A DNA stretch of 64,000 nt from Nautilus pompilius (Eukaryota > Mollusca > Cephalopoda > Nautilida > Nautilidae): the NCBI GenBank assembly GCA_018389105.1, contig JACATO010000648.1:1674001-1738000 (forward strand), written 5' to 3'. This document shows positions 25,754 through 36,679 of this stretch, one piece after another. Below the pieces are notes generated by a model that saw only the letters and a list, made by a program, of their open reading frames with translations, was not told where the DNA came from and did no database searches. Both the position numbers and the translations under genes were made by a program. Each line of letters starts with the position of its first letter. The stretch's first letter is position 1.

Positions 25754-26252
25754 CAGTCAAAACTCTTTTAACAGGCATTGAATTATCCAGAAAGTCCAAT
25801 TAACTGGCAGCTGATAGCACTCATCAATTTTCCATTGTTTTCAGCAACTACTGGTAGGTGGCACCAGTGTGTTTTAGCGATTTACAAAATGAATGCAGTT
25901 TTGCATCTGAACTTTCTCCAGCTTTTAACAGTGATTATCAGCCCTTGTCTAAGACATCCTGAAATTATGGATAGCGATATGTTACAAACAAGAAGTGGAC
26001 AGAAGAGGAAGTGTGTTTTGTTGACGATAACTCAGGAATTAGACATTATTCGGCAACTGGACAAAGGCGAGAAACATAGGCAAATAATGAGGGACTTCAA
26101 CATTGGCTCAACGACAATCTACGATATCAAGCCTCAGAAGTCAAAGTTATGCATAATCCCTTTCATCTTTGGTAAATGGTCATATAAATGGCAGATTTGA
26201 TTAATCAGCAAAATTAATTCCCTGAGGGTGTCGGATAAAAGAGCTTATACCA
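25754..26252 (+). mobile_element. Short pogo/Tigger-like element retaining the DNA-binding domain
   Basis: From 25967 the plus strand reads MDSDMLQTRSGQKRKCVLL, then TITQELDIIRQLDKGEKHRQ and IMRDFNIGSTTIYDI. This is the Psq/CENP-B-type helix-turn-helix of pogo-superfamily transposases (usual KRKxxxLTIxxKLxIIxxLEKGE...YNIGxSTIYDI). The DDE catalytic domain is missing. The ends are weakly inverted: CAGTCAAAACTCTTTTAAC at 25754 against the complement of the right end TGGTATAAGCTCTTTTATCC, each flanked by TA (25752-25753, 26253-26254). At 499 bp it looks like an internally deleted, MITE-like derivative. The open frame runs 140 codons in total, with only the C-terminal half recognisable. Confidence 0.6.
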
Positions 26253-26259
26253 TATAACA

Positions 26260-26795
26260 TTTGGAGATTATACAGAACCAGATGAAAAACATACTTATGG
26301 TATACATGCTCATTTATGTCTAACTTATTTGTATTCTAAATCAAATAAGTATAGATTATTCAAGTAAACATTAAAGAATATTGAGTCTAGGACTATTCAT
26401 CACAAAGACAATTCACTGTGAGCCTTTTAACCATGGGTCAGTTAGCCACAAGGGCTACTATGCACAATACATATAGTGTGCCAGTGTCTAGCGACACTTC
26501 TGGAATCACTTAAGATATAGTGGAAATATATTTGAATTTAAATAAATAAAAGGAATTTCAAAGTGACAGAATTTATTTTATTTTTTAAATTAATTAAACT
26601 ACAAAAATTTAAGTTAATTCAATAATTTAATATAGTAAATTTAAGTTACAAATGCTACTCCATACTGTAATTGTTTGCTAATCCTTGAAGATATGGTATA
26701 ATGTCCCTGTTATTTTAATCTTTAGTAATTTTTAATGTATGCTCATCTGCTTCATTTTTTTTTTTCAATTTTTGTGATGGGTTGTGATCTGTCAA
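26260..26795. other. AT-rich sequence without assigned gene
   Basis: A/T-rich with no recognised feature. Confidence 0.35.
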
Positions 26796-26799
26796 TAAT

Positions 26800-27630
26800 T
26801 GTTCATATATATATATATTTGGCCCATGTACATTTTTTTGGAGACCATCTATAACTTTCCATATTGTTGGGTGCATCATTCCAAATTTGGCCTATATCCT
26901 TCGAAGCACAGCCTTTATGTGGTTGTTGATCCTGTCTTCTTTGTTGAAGATCCTGTTGTACAATCACCACCTTTCTGGGGGGAAACATTGCCAAATATCT
27001 TCCATTTCCTTGGCGAGCTGGATAGCCTACATAATAATCTTCAAACCAAGCAGGCAGAGGCTGCAGTTTATATACCAACCTGTCTATGGCCTCGTCCAAG
27101 TCTGCAATAGGTACAAATGTGAGTGCAGTGATCATTTTTGCACTCAATGAAAAATCAACATTGTTATTATACCTATGGGACAGCTGAAATTCACATAAAT
27201 GTATTTTTTCATATTTTGATTAAGATGAAGAAAGGCATCTGTTGAGATGCACATCAGGAGAGGTTTTTTTTTTTTATTACAGTGAATGCTGTATTTTCAA
27301 AATTGCACAGGGGGAAACTTCAGGTTCAGCTTGAACACCATCAAATCTTTCTGCAAGTATGACAAATAGCTATGAAAATAAGAGTGGAGCAGGTTGGAAT
27401 TTCTATCAACATACCAGGTTTTTAATTCATCTGATGTAAGTAGAATTTGTTGGCCACCAAGACCTAGTATCCTACCCTGTGTGGAATGACCACAGACAGT
27501 GATGAAAATGTTTTCAACTACACCACACCGAGGTTCAAAGGTCTTGTAGTTTTCCAGTATAATAAGAGTTTTAGTATTATCTGAAAAGGGAGAGAATGCA
27601 TCGACTTCATTTCTTTGCCACATCACTTTA
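26800..27630 (-). mobile_element. MULE-type (Mutator-like) transposase fossil
   Basis: Two minus-strand frames carry parts of one protein in order. The first (27626-27297) contains ILLTSDELKTWYVDRNSNLL, matching the MULE pattern NLxLLxxxxTWYVDGTF that includes the first catalytic Asp. The second (27147-26803) begins MITALTFVPIADLDEAIDRL and LPAWFEDYYVGYPAR, matching the later MULE segment LPALAFVPxxDV...xYFExTYIGRxGR, typical of transposases associated with FLYWCH zinc fingers. Between them MPFFILIKI may be the remnant of the CFFHxxQxxWRKI segment. Frame changes and stops separate the pieces. No terminal repeats were identified. Confidence 0.55.
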
Positions 27631-27649
27631 TTTGTTGCTGCGACCTGCG

Positions 27650-29800
27650 TAGTTTGTGACAGAAGAAAAAAGCAGTCGAATGGTTACTGTGCATATATCA
27701 GCGATGACAAGAAACAAGGTTGAGCATCATGGATTTTGTGTTCTCTTCAGTCTTGTACACAAAAAATGCACAAGGATGTCCAAATGGCAATGATGTAAAC
27801 AATGTACATTCCATCCTCACTTTATGCAATAAGGCAGATGTGATAAAGACAAAAGTAGGAAACATTATTGAGAATCAGATATGTCAGTGGAAAAAAAAAC
27901 AATCTGAATTTCAATCAATCTAAATTTTCTGCCAATAATAGATGTTACCACCAAAAAATCTTAGTGTCCCCTATCGTAAAAGATACTCTATAAACTGGCT
28001 AATTCTATTGCTTCCTTATTTTCTATCACACGTAATTTACTCCCCATTGTCCATTCATTGTCTTTTGCTCTAAGTTCACATGCCAGCACATCCTGGTCAA
28101 ACAATCTGGCTCATGATGAAATGTCTTATTGGCAAACCAACTGCAGCAAATTGGCCATGGCAAATAGTTCCATTCCAAAGAATATGATTTTATGAATCTA
28201 AATCTGGATAATTCATTTACTTTTCATAATCAGTTTCATAATATATAACCAAATACCCAAGCTATCCAAGATTATAAAGCCATTGGTGATGTCATGGCCT
28301 TACTCACGATTTGATTCTTTCACTGAAAAAAAGGTTTCCTAAATTTTCACTATGATAATAATACTTTGAATATTATGTGTTTAAAAATCAAGTTTTAAAA
28401 TATCATAAAAATTATTTATATATATATATTTCTTCTGTTTAAATCAAACTATTTAATGGCTACCATTAAGATCTGTTTAATTAAACACAGCTTAAGTCCC
28501 ACATTGTGTTATTTATTTCATTTTTTAGATGGTTTTTCTTCCCCATTTTCTAGATTCATATCCTCTGAGGAGCCATGGACTACACATTCTGCACAATTTT
28601 CACATTATCTTCAAAGGTTAACCACTTGTCAATCATCATAGGAGCAGGAATCATTTTCATGCAGCTATGTTCTTGGTTTGGTAAAGAGGTGATGAGCACT
28701 GACTTCAAAAAGTAACTCTGAGTTAGTCATTGTTGGGAAAATGTCACGGTGTATCAGCATGGTGTTGACATCAAAGAGCAGCAGCCAGATGCAGCTGTCA
28801 GTGTTTAAGGTGTAGTAAACTTCGATTATCATGCATAAATGCAGTCATTTAAATGCCATACAGTCAACCCTTCTGGCACATTTTGAAAATCATGGCAAAA
28901 TAACACTAAAAGATACTTCCTCTAAGCAAAAACAAAAAAAAAAAAAATGGAATTACTGAGGCTGTTAAAAATGCGCGCACACTCAAAAAAAAAAAAGCAA
29001 AATTGCAACAAAGTCTGAAATATCAGGAAGCTCTTTACCTACCATTCTGAGGAGGAGGAAGAAAGAAAAAAAGGATAATTTTGCTAAAGGCTTACCAGAA
29101 CAACCAGATTGAACCAAACCACAAATGGTTGCAAACAGCAATATATTCTGATATTGAAGATGCCCTCCTGGCATAAGTTTCAAAAGCCCAAGTCTAAATC
29201 TGAAACGAGTCACAGAATTGTATCTAAGGCCATCATTGGTAGCATAGTATCTGTCACACTGACCATGTTAAAGGAGTGCATGAAATTGCACTTCTACTGT
29301 CCTATACTGTATATACAAAAAACAAAAATAAAAAATTACTTTATGAAAAAAAAAGAAGCCCTAATTGCTCTAGAGGTTGAGTTTGTATGGGAAAGAACAA
29401 TATGGTAAGGGTGGACCATATTTCACAGGTCACTAATAATGTGTTGGATTAATAAGGAAAGTTAAAAAAGTGTATACAGTAATTGTGGTTTTTGGCAGAA
29501 AGGACTAATTTTCAGGGATAGGAAAATAACAAAAGAAAGGAAAGACAAGCAAAAATTAAAAAAAAAAAAACAATTAGAGAGAAACAAAGCAACTTAATAC
29601 TATAAATAACTACAAGAAAATACAATGAGAAATCCAGCACTTTCAATTTTCACCAATAAATGTCCTTTGAGACACATCAGTGTTCACAAGGCAGGTGGTA
29701 AATTGCTACTGTCATGTAATACAGGAGACAATAGAAAACAAAGATGAAAATTGAGATGCAATCATTTCCTGCTTTATTTTTTTCTTCTTCTCCATGACTT
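27650..29800. other. Unassigned sequence, moderately complex in places
   Basis: Short frames at 27720-27923, 28456-28641 and 29109-29408 show no recognisable domain. The block 28680-28900 is more complex than average but gives no clear match. No RNA gene seen. Confidence 0.3.
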
Positions 29801-29809
29801 AGAACCACC

Positions 29810-30460
29810 ATTTCACCATGAGGCTATCAATGTTAAATGGTGCAGATGATGAATGAGGGGAAGATCGAGTAGTCTGTCCAACTTGTGACAAGAGACTCCA
29901 GGTACATCCTCCTGGTTGATAAAGACCGGGCACCATGTAATAAAACAAAAGACATTAAGAGATTGCATATGGAGGAAATGAAAGAGAGAGAGGGAGAGAG
30001 GGAGAGAGACACACACACAGAGAGAGAGAGAGTGTGTGTTTATGTGTGTGTGTGTGTGTATGTGTGTGGGTTGGTCTGATTGCCCCTTGTTACTGGACCA
30101 ATTATAATTGTGATTCAATATCCTATCTGTCTGTCTTCTCACAATGATAACACTATACCTAACACTGATTTTTCAGCTTCACAATGACTCATGACGTTGT
30201 CTTTCCGCTCTGAGTCACAGCCATCTTGTCCAATAGCAAATACTGATACACTGTCATCAACAAGATAAAAATTTCATTTTCTCACAGCCAGCACCCAGAC
30301 CCTGTGGCTATTTTGGTCACTGGCTCTGCACAATGAATGGTGTGCGTGTTGTTTGTCCACTTCATTATCGGGTACAGGTTGGCGACAGATACTCCTCTTG
30401 GGCCGCAGATTGCCGAACAAAAGACCTAGGTGCAAGATTTGCCACAAATCCAGCAATTAT
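29810..30460 (-). mobile_element. Tc1-like transposon fossil containing a microsatellite
   Basis: Minus-strand reading gives NLRPKRSICRQPVPDNEVDK near 30350-30400, like the RRPxRRxPLTxxHRxxR segment. It continues with NSHRVWVLAVRK and then DDSVSVFAIGQDG near 30230-30265 (usual TDESRFSLFxxDGR, containing the first catalytic Asp). A possible counterpart of YxDEVLxPHVVP follows around 29900. A compound GA/CA/GT microsatellite interrupts it at about 29982-30068. The match is degenerate but in the correct order. Confidence 0.4.
29982..30068. repeat. Compound (GA)n(CA)n(GT)n microsatellite
   Basis: GAGA with interruptions, ACACACACACAC, GA repeats again, then GTGT. Translated frames across it on both strands are artefacts. 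Confidence 0.9.
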
Positions 30461-30469
30461 AAAGGATGA

Positions 30470-31600
30470 AGCCGGTTGCCAAAACCGATCTTTACAGCAA
30501 TTATGAGGAATTAAGTATTGCCAGAAGGTATAGAGGAGCCATTCATTAATTCATAACAATTACCAACACCAGATAAGAGTTGCTTTGTAGCTGAGGATCC
30601 TCTGACTTCCTAGGCACTCAAAGCTCTCTGATCATTGATATTTTAACCTCCAGGGACGACACACAGAGAAATTAAACAGAGCCGTTAGCACCATCTTGCT
30701 TCTTTAAAATTAATTCCAGTTATATTTAAAAAAAAAAAAAAAACTCAACTTCATCATTCAATGTTATGAATTGCCAGGAGAACAAATATTTTCAATTAAT
30801 ATTTTTTTCCAGTTTATTTACAAAAAAATTAAATTTTTGATTATTCAATTGATAAAAAAAACAAAACAACAATGGTGCAAATTAAACCAGTTTAAAAAAA
30901 TAAAAGTTCTGTTTTAAACAATATATAAAGTTTCATATATAAAGTGCCGATTTTTAAAAACGATTTACCAGACTGAAATATAAGCTAAAATGTTGCATGA
31001 TTTAGCAGCAAAGAAAAACGATCAATTCATACTGTTCAAAACATTAAAAAAATGTTATACGTTATTTTCCAAATTTTAAATTTCACTCAATAAAAATGCT
31101 AATTCAAAAAAAAAAAAAAAAACAAATAGGTATTTATTTATTTATATATAACGGAAGTGTTTGTGTGTATTAACACTTGACTCCTTTTGTTCTTATCAGT
31201 ATAAATTTAATTTTAGTACAGATCTTCATTTCACTTCTACAAATTTCAAATTTCCAAGAGCAAATACACGTCAGCTTTTAACCTTATGTCCGCATTCTAG
31301 GCTACGGACCATAAGATAACTTGATGCCTGCTGGACATATCAGCTTCTAGAGAGTTCCTAGACCTCTACATCAAACGGGTCTTTTTCATTTCTCTACAAC
31401 GCTTACTCTTCAATACAACAAACCCTCTGACACTCATATTATCATGCCTTTGAATCCTTGTTTTTTGAAATGTATTTATTTATTTTCTCAAGACAATATA
31501 AACGACTCAAAAATAGCAGAGAAGAAGAAAACTTAAGTTTTTAGCCGTGACCAAAGATGGTACATGCAGCAGTTAGCTGCTAGTGACTGGGTCAAAATTT
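30470..31600. other. AT-rich sequence without assigned gene
   Basis: Many A-homopolymers. No recognised gene or repeat family. Confidence 0.35.
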
Positions 31601-31889
31601 CAGCTAGATATAAGGTTAGGGGACCAGTAAAGATTCACCAGCAGTGATTGAAATAAAAAAAAGGAAAAGATGCGCAGTCCTTGATCATCGATAAAGAAAA
31701 ATTTTCTACATAAAGTTGATAAAAAACTGGTTCATTGAAAGATTCAGAGGCAGGTGGATTGATGCTTAACTTCTCAGACTCCAGAAAATGCCGCCATGCC
31801 TGATGTGGTAGAAGAGCTAGAGGCCAAGATATGCGAAAGATCAACCCCAATGTAACCCCCCCCAAGCTAAGACAGAACCCAGGATTCAA

Positions 31890-32960
31890 CATCAATACCA
31901 TAAGCTCAGTTCTGATTACTCTACTAAAAGAAAAAAAAAAAAAATTATGTACAGTATTGGAAGCAATTATGGAAACAGAGGAAAAACTGGCCGGTGCCAT
32001 TGACAAGAGACGCAGTTGCAGAAGAAAGCCAAAACTCTCCAAAGGGTGATGTCAGGTGTTCCAAAAGTACATTCTATATTTGACAGATGATGATGAACCA
32101 GTAGAAACCTTGCAAATGAACTACTGGAAAGTAAGGGGGGGGGTGTTAACATTTTTTTGAATAACAGTAAAAGACATTAGTGAAAAGTGATTTCAATAGA
32201 TGGGAAATTACCTAAAAATCATTGACTAAAGAGAGGCAGCCAAATAAAAAGCTGAAATGAGCAGAAACGAAACACTGGGATGACCAAACCTGGAGGAAGG
32301 TGTTCTTGACAGATAAGTCTAGATTTAAACTGACTGAAGATAGTCGACAGCAGTAGGGTGGGTCAATGCAAGAAGCATGGGGCAGCATATCAACAAAAGG
32401 GTGTCAGAAATTTGCATAAAATCAAAGATACACTGGCTGCCTACAGGTACAGGCAGGTTCTTATCAATCATGCCGTTTCCCCAGGAAGACATCTCAATGA
32501 ACAGAGATTCATCTTCCAAGATGACAGTGACCCCAAGCATACAGTCAATATGGTGAAAAACTATCTGTAACGTAAAGAGCTGATATAACACACACTGAGA
32601 TGCCTTTGGCTACAAAAAAGTCCTGATATGAACATCATTAAGGCTATAAGGGGTTATATGACTACTGAAAAAGACAAATGACAACCAAACACCTTGGATG
32701 AATTGTAGAGAATGATACAGGGTACTTAGAACAACATTTGACATCATACACTGATGAGCTATAAGGGAGCATGAAAAGGTGACATACTTTATATGAAGCA
32801 AAGGGCTCACAAACTAAACCAAATAATAAACTATACAATGTATTCATTTTGTTTTTGTATATTTTCTGTAATAATGCCTTGTGTATCTATTATTTGTCTC
32901 AGCTGCTGGTTATTTGTGCATATCTTGTGTGTGTTTCTATAACTATTTGCAATATTGCAT
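31890..32960 (+). mobile_element. Tc1-like transposon, copy A
   Basis: The plus strand carries, across several frames, EKLAGAIDKRRSCRRKPKLS (linker after the first HTH), the GGSMQEAWGSI block (usual GGSVMVWGCI), and RNLHKIKDTLAAYRYRQVLI. FIFQDDSDPKHTVNMVKNYL follows at about 32508-32567, the classic segment with a catalytic Asp. It ends with a decayed PDMNIIKAI and LDEL. Copy B at 59380-61810 aligns with it along most of its length, including the 3-prime tail TTGTATATTTTCTGTAATAA and TTTGTGCATATC. The protein is broken in many places. The terminal inverted repeats are not clear and the 5-prime border is approximate. Confidence 0.75.
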
Positions 32961-32969
32961 GTTTTAACA

Positions 32970-33250
32970 AACCGTCAGATTCCAAGTGTTTTTATCTTTC
33001 AAACTAGTTACAATTATATCATTCTAAAGGAAACTTCCAAAACAAAGAACAAAAAATAAACAAATATTTACAGGTAACAACAACAAAACTGTTCCTTACA
33101 ACACAAATATCAGCTAACACTGAACAGCAAGTTAACTATGAGATGACTGACAACCAACCACCACTCCCACGGTAGTAAGCAACCCTGAGAGATGCTGCTA
33201 ACCCTGACAACAACCCAAGTAGGTACTGTCGAAAGATTAAAGAACAAGTC
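32970..33250. other. AT-rich sequence without assigned gene
   Basis: Short unassigned stretch between Tc1 copy A and the possible exon at 33257. Confidence 0.3.
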
Positions 33251-33256
33251 ACTTAC

Positions 33257-33326
33257 CCCCAACTTCTGTTTCATATAAGTCACAGCATGAATAGTAATGG
33301 GAAAATGAATTTGTCCATTCAGTTGC
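33257..33326 (-). CDS. Possible 70 nt coding exon, minus strand
   Basis: Both borders are close to ideal splice sites on the minus strand: acceptor CTTCTTTTCTATTTCAG ending at 33327, donor GGGG then GTAAGTGA from 33256. Two frames are open. The first, ATEWTNSFSHYYSCCDLYET then EVG, enters at phase 0 and leaves at phase 1. The second, QLNGQIHFPITIHAVTYMKQ then KLG, enters at phase 2 and leaves at phase 0. The phase 0 entry matches the exit of the possible exon at 44454-44560. No family is recognised in either frame. This is the best-bordered exon candidate in the window, but paired splice-like signals are expected by chance in 64 kb. Confidence 0.35.
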
Positions 33327-33599
33327 CTGAAATAGAAAAGAAGATACGTAGAGAAGTTACCAAAAAAACAGAGAGATAGAGAGATGGCTTTTTGTCTATA
33401 TGCATAAATATATTGTTTTGATTACAGCAAGCCACCAGACAGGATGATTAGGCAGTTACACAATAAAAAAAAAAAAAAAATAAAGTAAATAAATAAATGC
33501 TAAAAGAAAAAAAAAGTTATTTAGATGAATTTATTTAATTAACACTTATTAGTTCATTTTGTATGCCATATCATTATTTTATAAAAGTATAAAGAGGAG

Positions 33600-33765
33600 G
33601 TAGCACAGAAGTTCAGGGGTTAGGCTACTGGACTTCTAAGGTCGATGATCCGAGTTCTTATAATCCTTCATCCTAAACAATAAAAAATGGAAAAAAATAA
33701 CAAAGGATTGGCACCCTCATAACCGGGAAAACATGAGACATAACAGTAGTAGTAATAATCATCAT
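33600..33765 (+). mobile_element. tRNA-derived SINE remnant
   Basis: AGTTCAGGGGTTAGGCTACT and GGACTTCTAAGGTCGATGAT then CCGAGTTC form a tRNA-like head with A-box-like and B-box-like parts (33609-33659). A body of about 80 bp follows and a repetitive tail of AGT and ATC units ends near 33770. The body does not clearly match the other SINE copies, so subfamily is unassigned. Confidence 0.5.
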
Positions 33766-33779
33766 CATCTTTATTTCAG

Positions 33780-36130
33780 AGGGTGACACGCTTGCTGGAA
33801 TATCAGTTTTTTCTTCATGACTCTGTATTACAGATGAAGCAGCTTCAGAATTGTTAGCCACAGCCATTATTTAAGTATATATTATTCTAAAAATTTACAA
33901 ATGGCTAATTTACAACAACAACAAAAATAATTAATATAAACACCAAATGCAACTTAACATCATTTCGCAGTGCATGATTAAACCCTGCGATGGCAACAGG
34001 GAAAGATTTCCAAAACATGGGTTCATTAGCAGGCTCAGTCGCTACTAATAAGGTGGTGTTAAAAGCTCAAACTAACCCTCTACTTCACGTGGACATTTTT
34101 CTAGTAATTCAGCATGCAGTATATGCCATGATTTGAAAATGAAAGTAAGATTTGTACAGGTGTACATCAAAATCACATAAAATATAATCATTGCCAAGTG
34201 TGTAAATATTTCTTGTGGTTTAATTTGCATTATGTAAAGATGATCAAATGTCATGTGCCTACAGCATGTATAATTTTCCACTACTATGAAAAAATAATAA
34301 AATGAGTCATTAAAAGCATATGCAAAAAAATGCACATTGTTATGATTGCATTATGGCACTCAAAACTCTGAAAGCCAAAGTGAAAATCCTGTGACGATCT
34401 ACCTTTGGTTGTTGCTATGGTAAATAACATGACACTCTATACTTAATCTGGTAGATGTCACAGTGATTGTCTTAGCATGGCAAACTGTGATTATCATCAT
34501 ATCCGAGATGCCGTCAGATTATATTATCATAATAAAGTTCATGATAGTTTGAATATTTACTATGGTAAATTATAGGATGTCATAGAATTTTCTGCAATAG
34601 CCAAGGTGAATTTTGCATCACCAGTAAGCTTGTTAAATGATATCAAATGGTGTTAGTTGCAATATTTTTTAAAAGAATAATATTCCCTTGTTTTGTTTTT
34701 TGTTTTTTATTTTTCTAAGACGCCCATTTTAATTTTTTTTTTTAAAACTTAGATGCATTAGTGTGGCGGAACACTATTTGTGTGGTGTGGAAATACTGTT
34801 CCACGAATATCTTAAGTGCCACACATATTTTCTAACATTTGATAGACAAGCAATCAAATCAATTGGCATCTAAACATCAGTTGCTTGTCAAGTCAGCAAA
34901 CACCAAGGCTTAACTGCCATATTTTGAGAGTTTAATTTGTGAGAAATTACCACTTAAAAGAAATAATAAAATGAATATCCACATTAACAGTTCTTTCTAG
35001 CCTTAAAGCATCTTCATAAAGAGGCTAGAGAAATTAATTAATTTTTCTCCCAATAACAAATATTTATGAGATGCTCATTTTAAACCCAATGAAAGATGAT
35101 AGAAAATGTACTGACAAATGCTTAAAACCAAACCATTTAAATATATACAAAATTAAATATAAATAAGATTTAATGTGTTTTTATAATATTTGATAATATG
35201 CAGAAGATGAACATGTTTGCCATCTAGATTATTGTGGACACTTTGTGGAATTATCCAGACAGAACTGGGGCACCATGATACTGCCATAGCACACCATAGC
35301 TTTTTCAGTGTAACAGTTAGTGGTTTCTATGACATGTGAAGTCACAGAACAGTTAGCTTTGTCTGTGCCAGCTACCTAGTAGTGTTAACTACAAATGTAA
35401 CAGTAGGCAAAAAAGATGAGGAGGAAATAAACTCTCAACGTCTATGTCAGCAAGATGTCAATGTGTGTCAAACAAATGTGCAAAATGGTGGATTTCCTGA
35501 AGACATACAGAAATCTAACATGCCAAGCCATAGGATTTTCTTCAAAAGAAGCTGCTGGGTGGATATTTTTTAACATTACTTACACTTGATTATTTAATGT
35601 AAAGTTTCTTCTTTCACTCTCAGAGGCAGAGCACCATTGAATGCATTATTTTCCCCCACCCTCAGGCTGCACTCAGAGTTTCTGCTCTCACGAAGTCTTA
35701 ATTAATCATTCAAACTCTTACTAAGTTTTGTTCTCAAGACTTTTCTTGATGTTGCATGATGGCACTAACTCTCTCCATCATTCTGCATTAAACTTTTCAA
35801 CAGCTTTACTAATAAAATAGTATTAAATTCAATGTGCTAGAAATGTTCAAATAAAACCCGACTGAAATATCATCACCTAGAATGGTACCTAGCTGGGTTT
35901 CATTTGAACACCCCCTTAACTGAACATTCAATGTTAGTGTACCTTCTTTTAAAACTTTGCAACATTAAAAAAAAAATGTACTTGTAAGTAATACAAAAAT
36001 AATTATTACTGGTATCATTATTATTGTCTCCATACATTTCAAGAAAAATACTGATGTATTATCTAAATTAATGTAAGCAAAAACGTTTTCCTATATGTAA
36101 CGTGCACATATTGTTAATGCATACCTCATC
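33780..36130. other. AT-rich sequence without assigned gene
   Basis: No gene or element recognised. The frame at 34072-34335 (minus) and that at 35382-35573 (plus) show no features. Confidence 0.35.
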
Positions 36131-36134
36131 TCAA

Positions 36135-36225
36135 TTTTTAGAAAGTGGCAAGTAAAATAAGAGGGGATTTGAAGGTGTTAGTTAAGCTCTCTGCCACCAG
36201 GAGTGCTGTTTTCTAACTTAGTAAG
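36135..36225 (+). repeat. Dispersed repeat fragment (pair member 1)
   Basis: Contains TGCCACCAGGAGTGCTG and about 60 bp upstream that aligns with the complement of 50845-50960. Family unknown. Confidence 0.5.
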
Positions 36226-36368
36226 ATGATCTCCCTCATGGTTTTGCAAAAACGTTTGTTTTTTTTCCTTCTAAATACAACATGAATATAAAAAACTAAC
36301 ATATCCTATAAATATTCAAGATTCTGAAACTTTTTTCAGAAAAAAAAAGCAGCAAATTTGGTATCCAA

Positions 36369-36388
36369 AGAGAGAGAGAGAGAGAGAA
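36369..36388. repeat. (GA)n microsatellite
   Basis: About 18 bp of GA repeats. Confidence 0.85.
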
Positions 36389-36399
36389 AAGGTAATTAT

Positions 36400-36665
36400 T
36401 ATTATATCATCATCATCATCATCACCAATTACCATCCCTGAGTCAAGGATCAATAGTCCTGGATCACCATCTGTAAGACTAGAGAAAAAGAGAAATTACT
36501 TGCACATGGTAGGTTTCCATGCAGTGTGTAAACCCAGGAACTAACCTATTGAAAGTCATATTAGAATTCTTCATTTTTTTAAATATGGGAGTTAAACAGA
36601 GTGCCTAAGGAAAACCAAGGGAGCTGGCTGGTGAAGGACGACACCCATTTTACTGAGAATTTGTA
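36400..36665 (-). mobile_element. SINE copy, ATG-tail family, head missing
   Basis: The minus strand shows the body CTTGGTTTTCCTTAGGCACT then CCCATATTTAAAAAAATGAA, then GAATTCTAATA, matching the copy at 63.4 kb (TTGGTTTCCTCTAGGCTCTC and AAAAATGAAGAGTTCTAGTA). It ends at 36402-36422 in a (GAT)n tail. The tRNA-like head is not recognisable, suggesting 5-prime truncation or strong decay. Confidence 0.55.
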
Positions 36666-36679
36666 ATTTTTTTTGCCAG

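Noticed and set aside
31635-32042. 135-codon minus-strand frame
   Set aside because: Opposite strand of the Tc1 copy A region; no protein similarity in that frame.
33257-33326. Second open frame QLNGQIHFPITIHAVTYMKQ in the exon candidate
   Set aside because: Equally open and protein-like, but its phases do not connect with the other candidates. It cannot be excluded.
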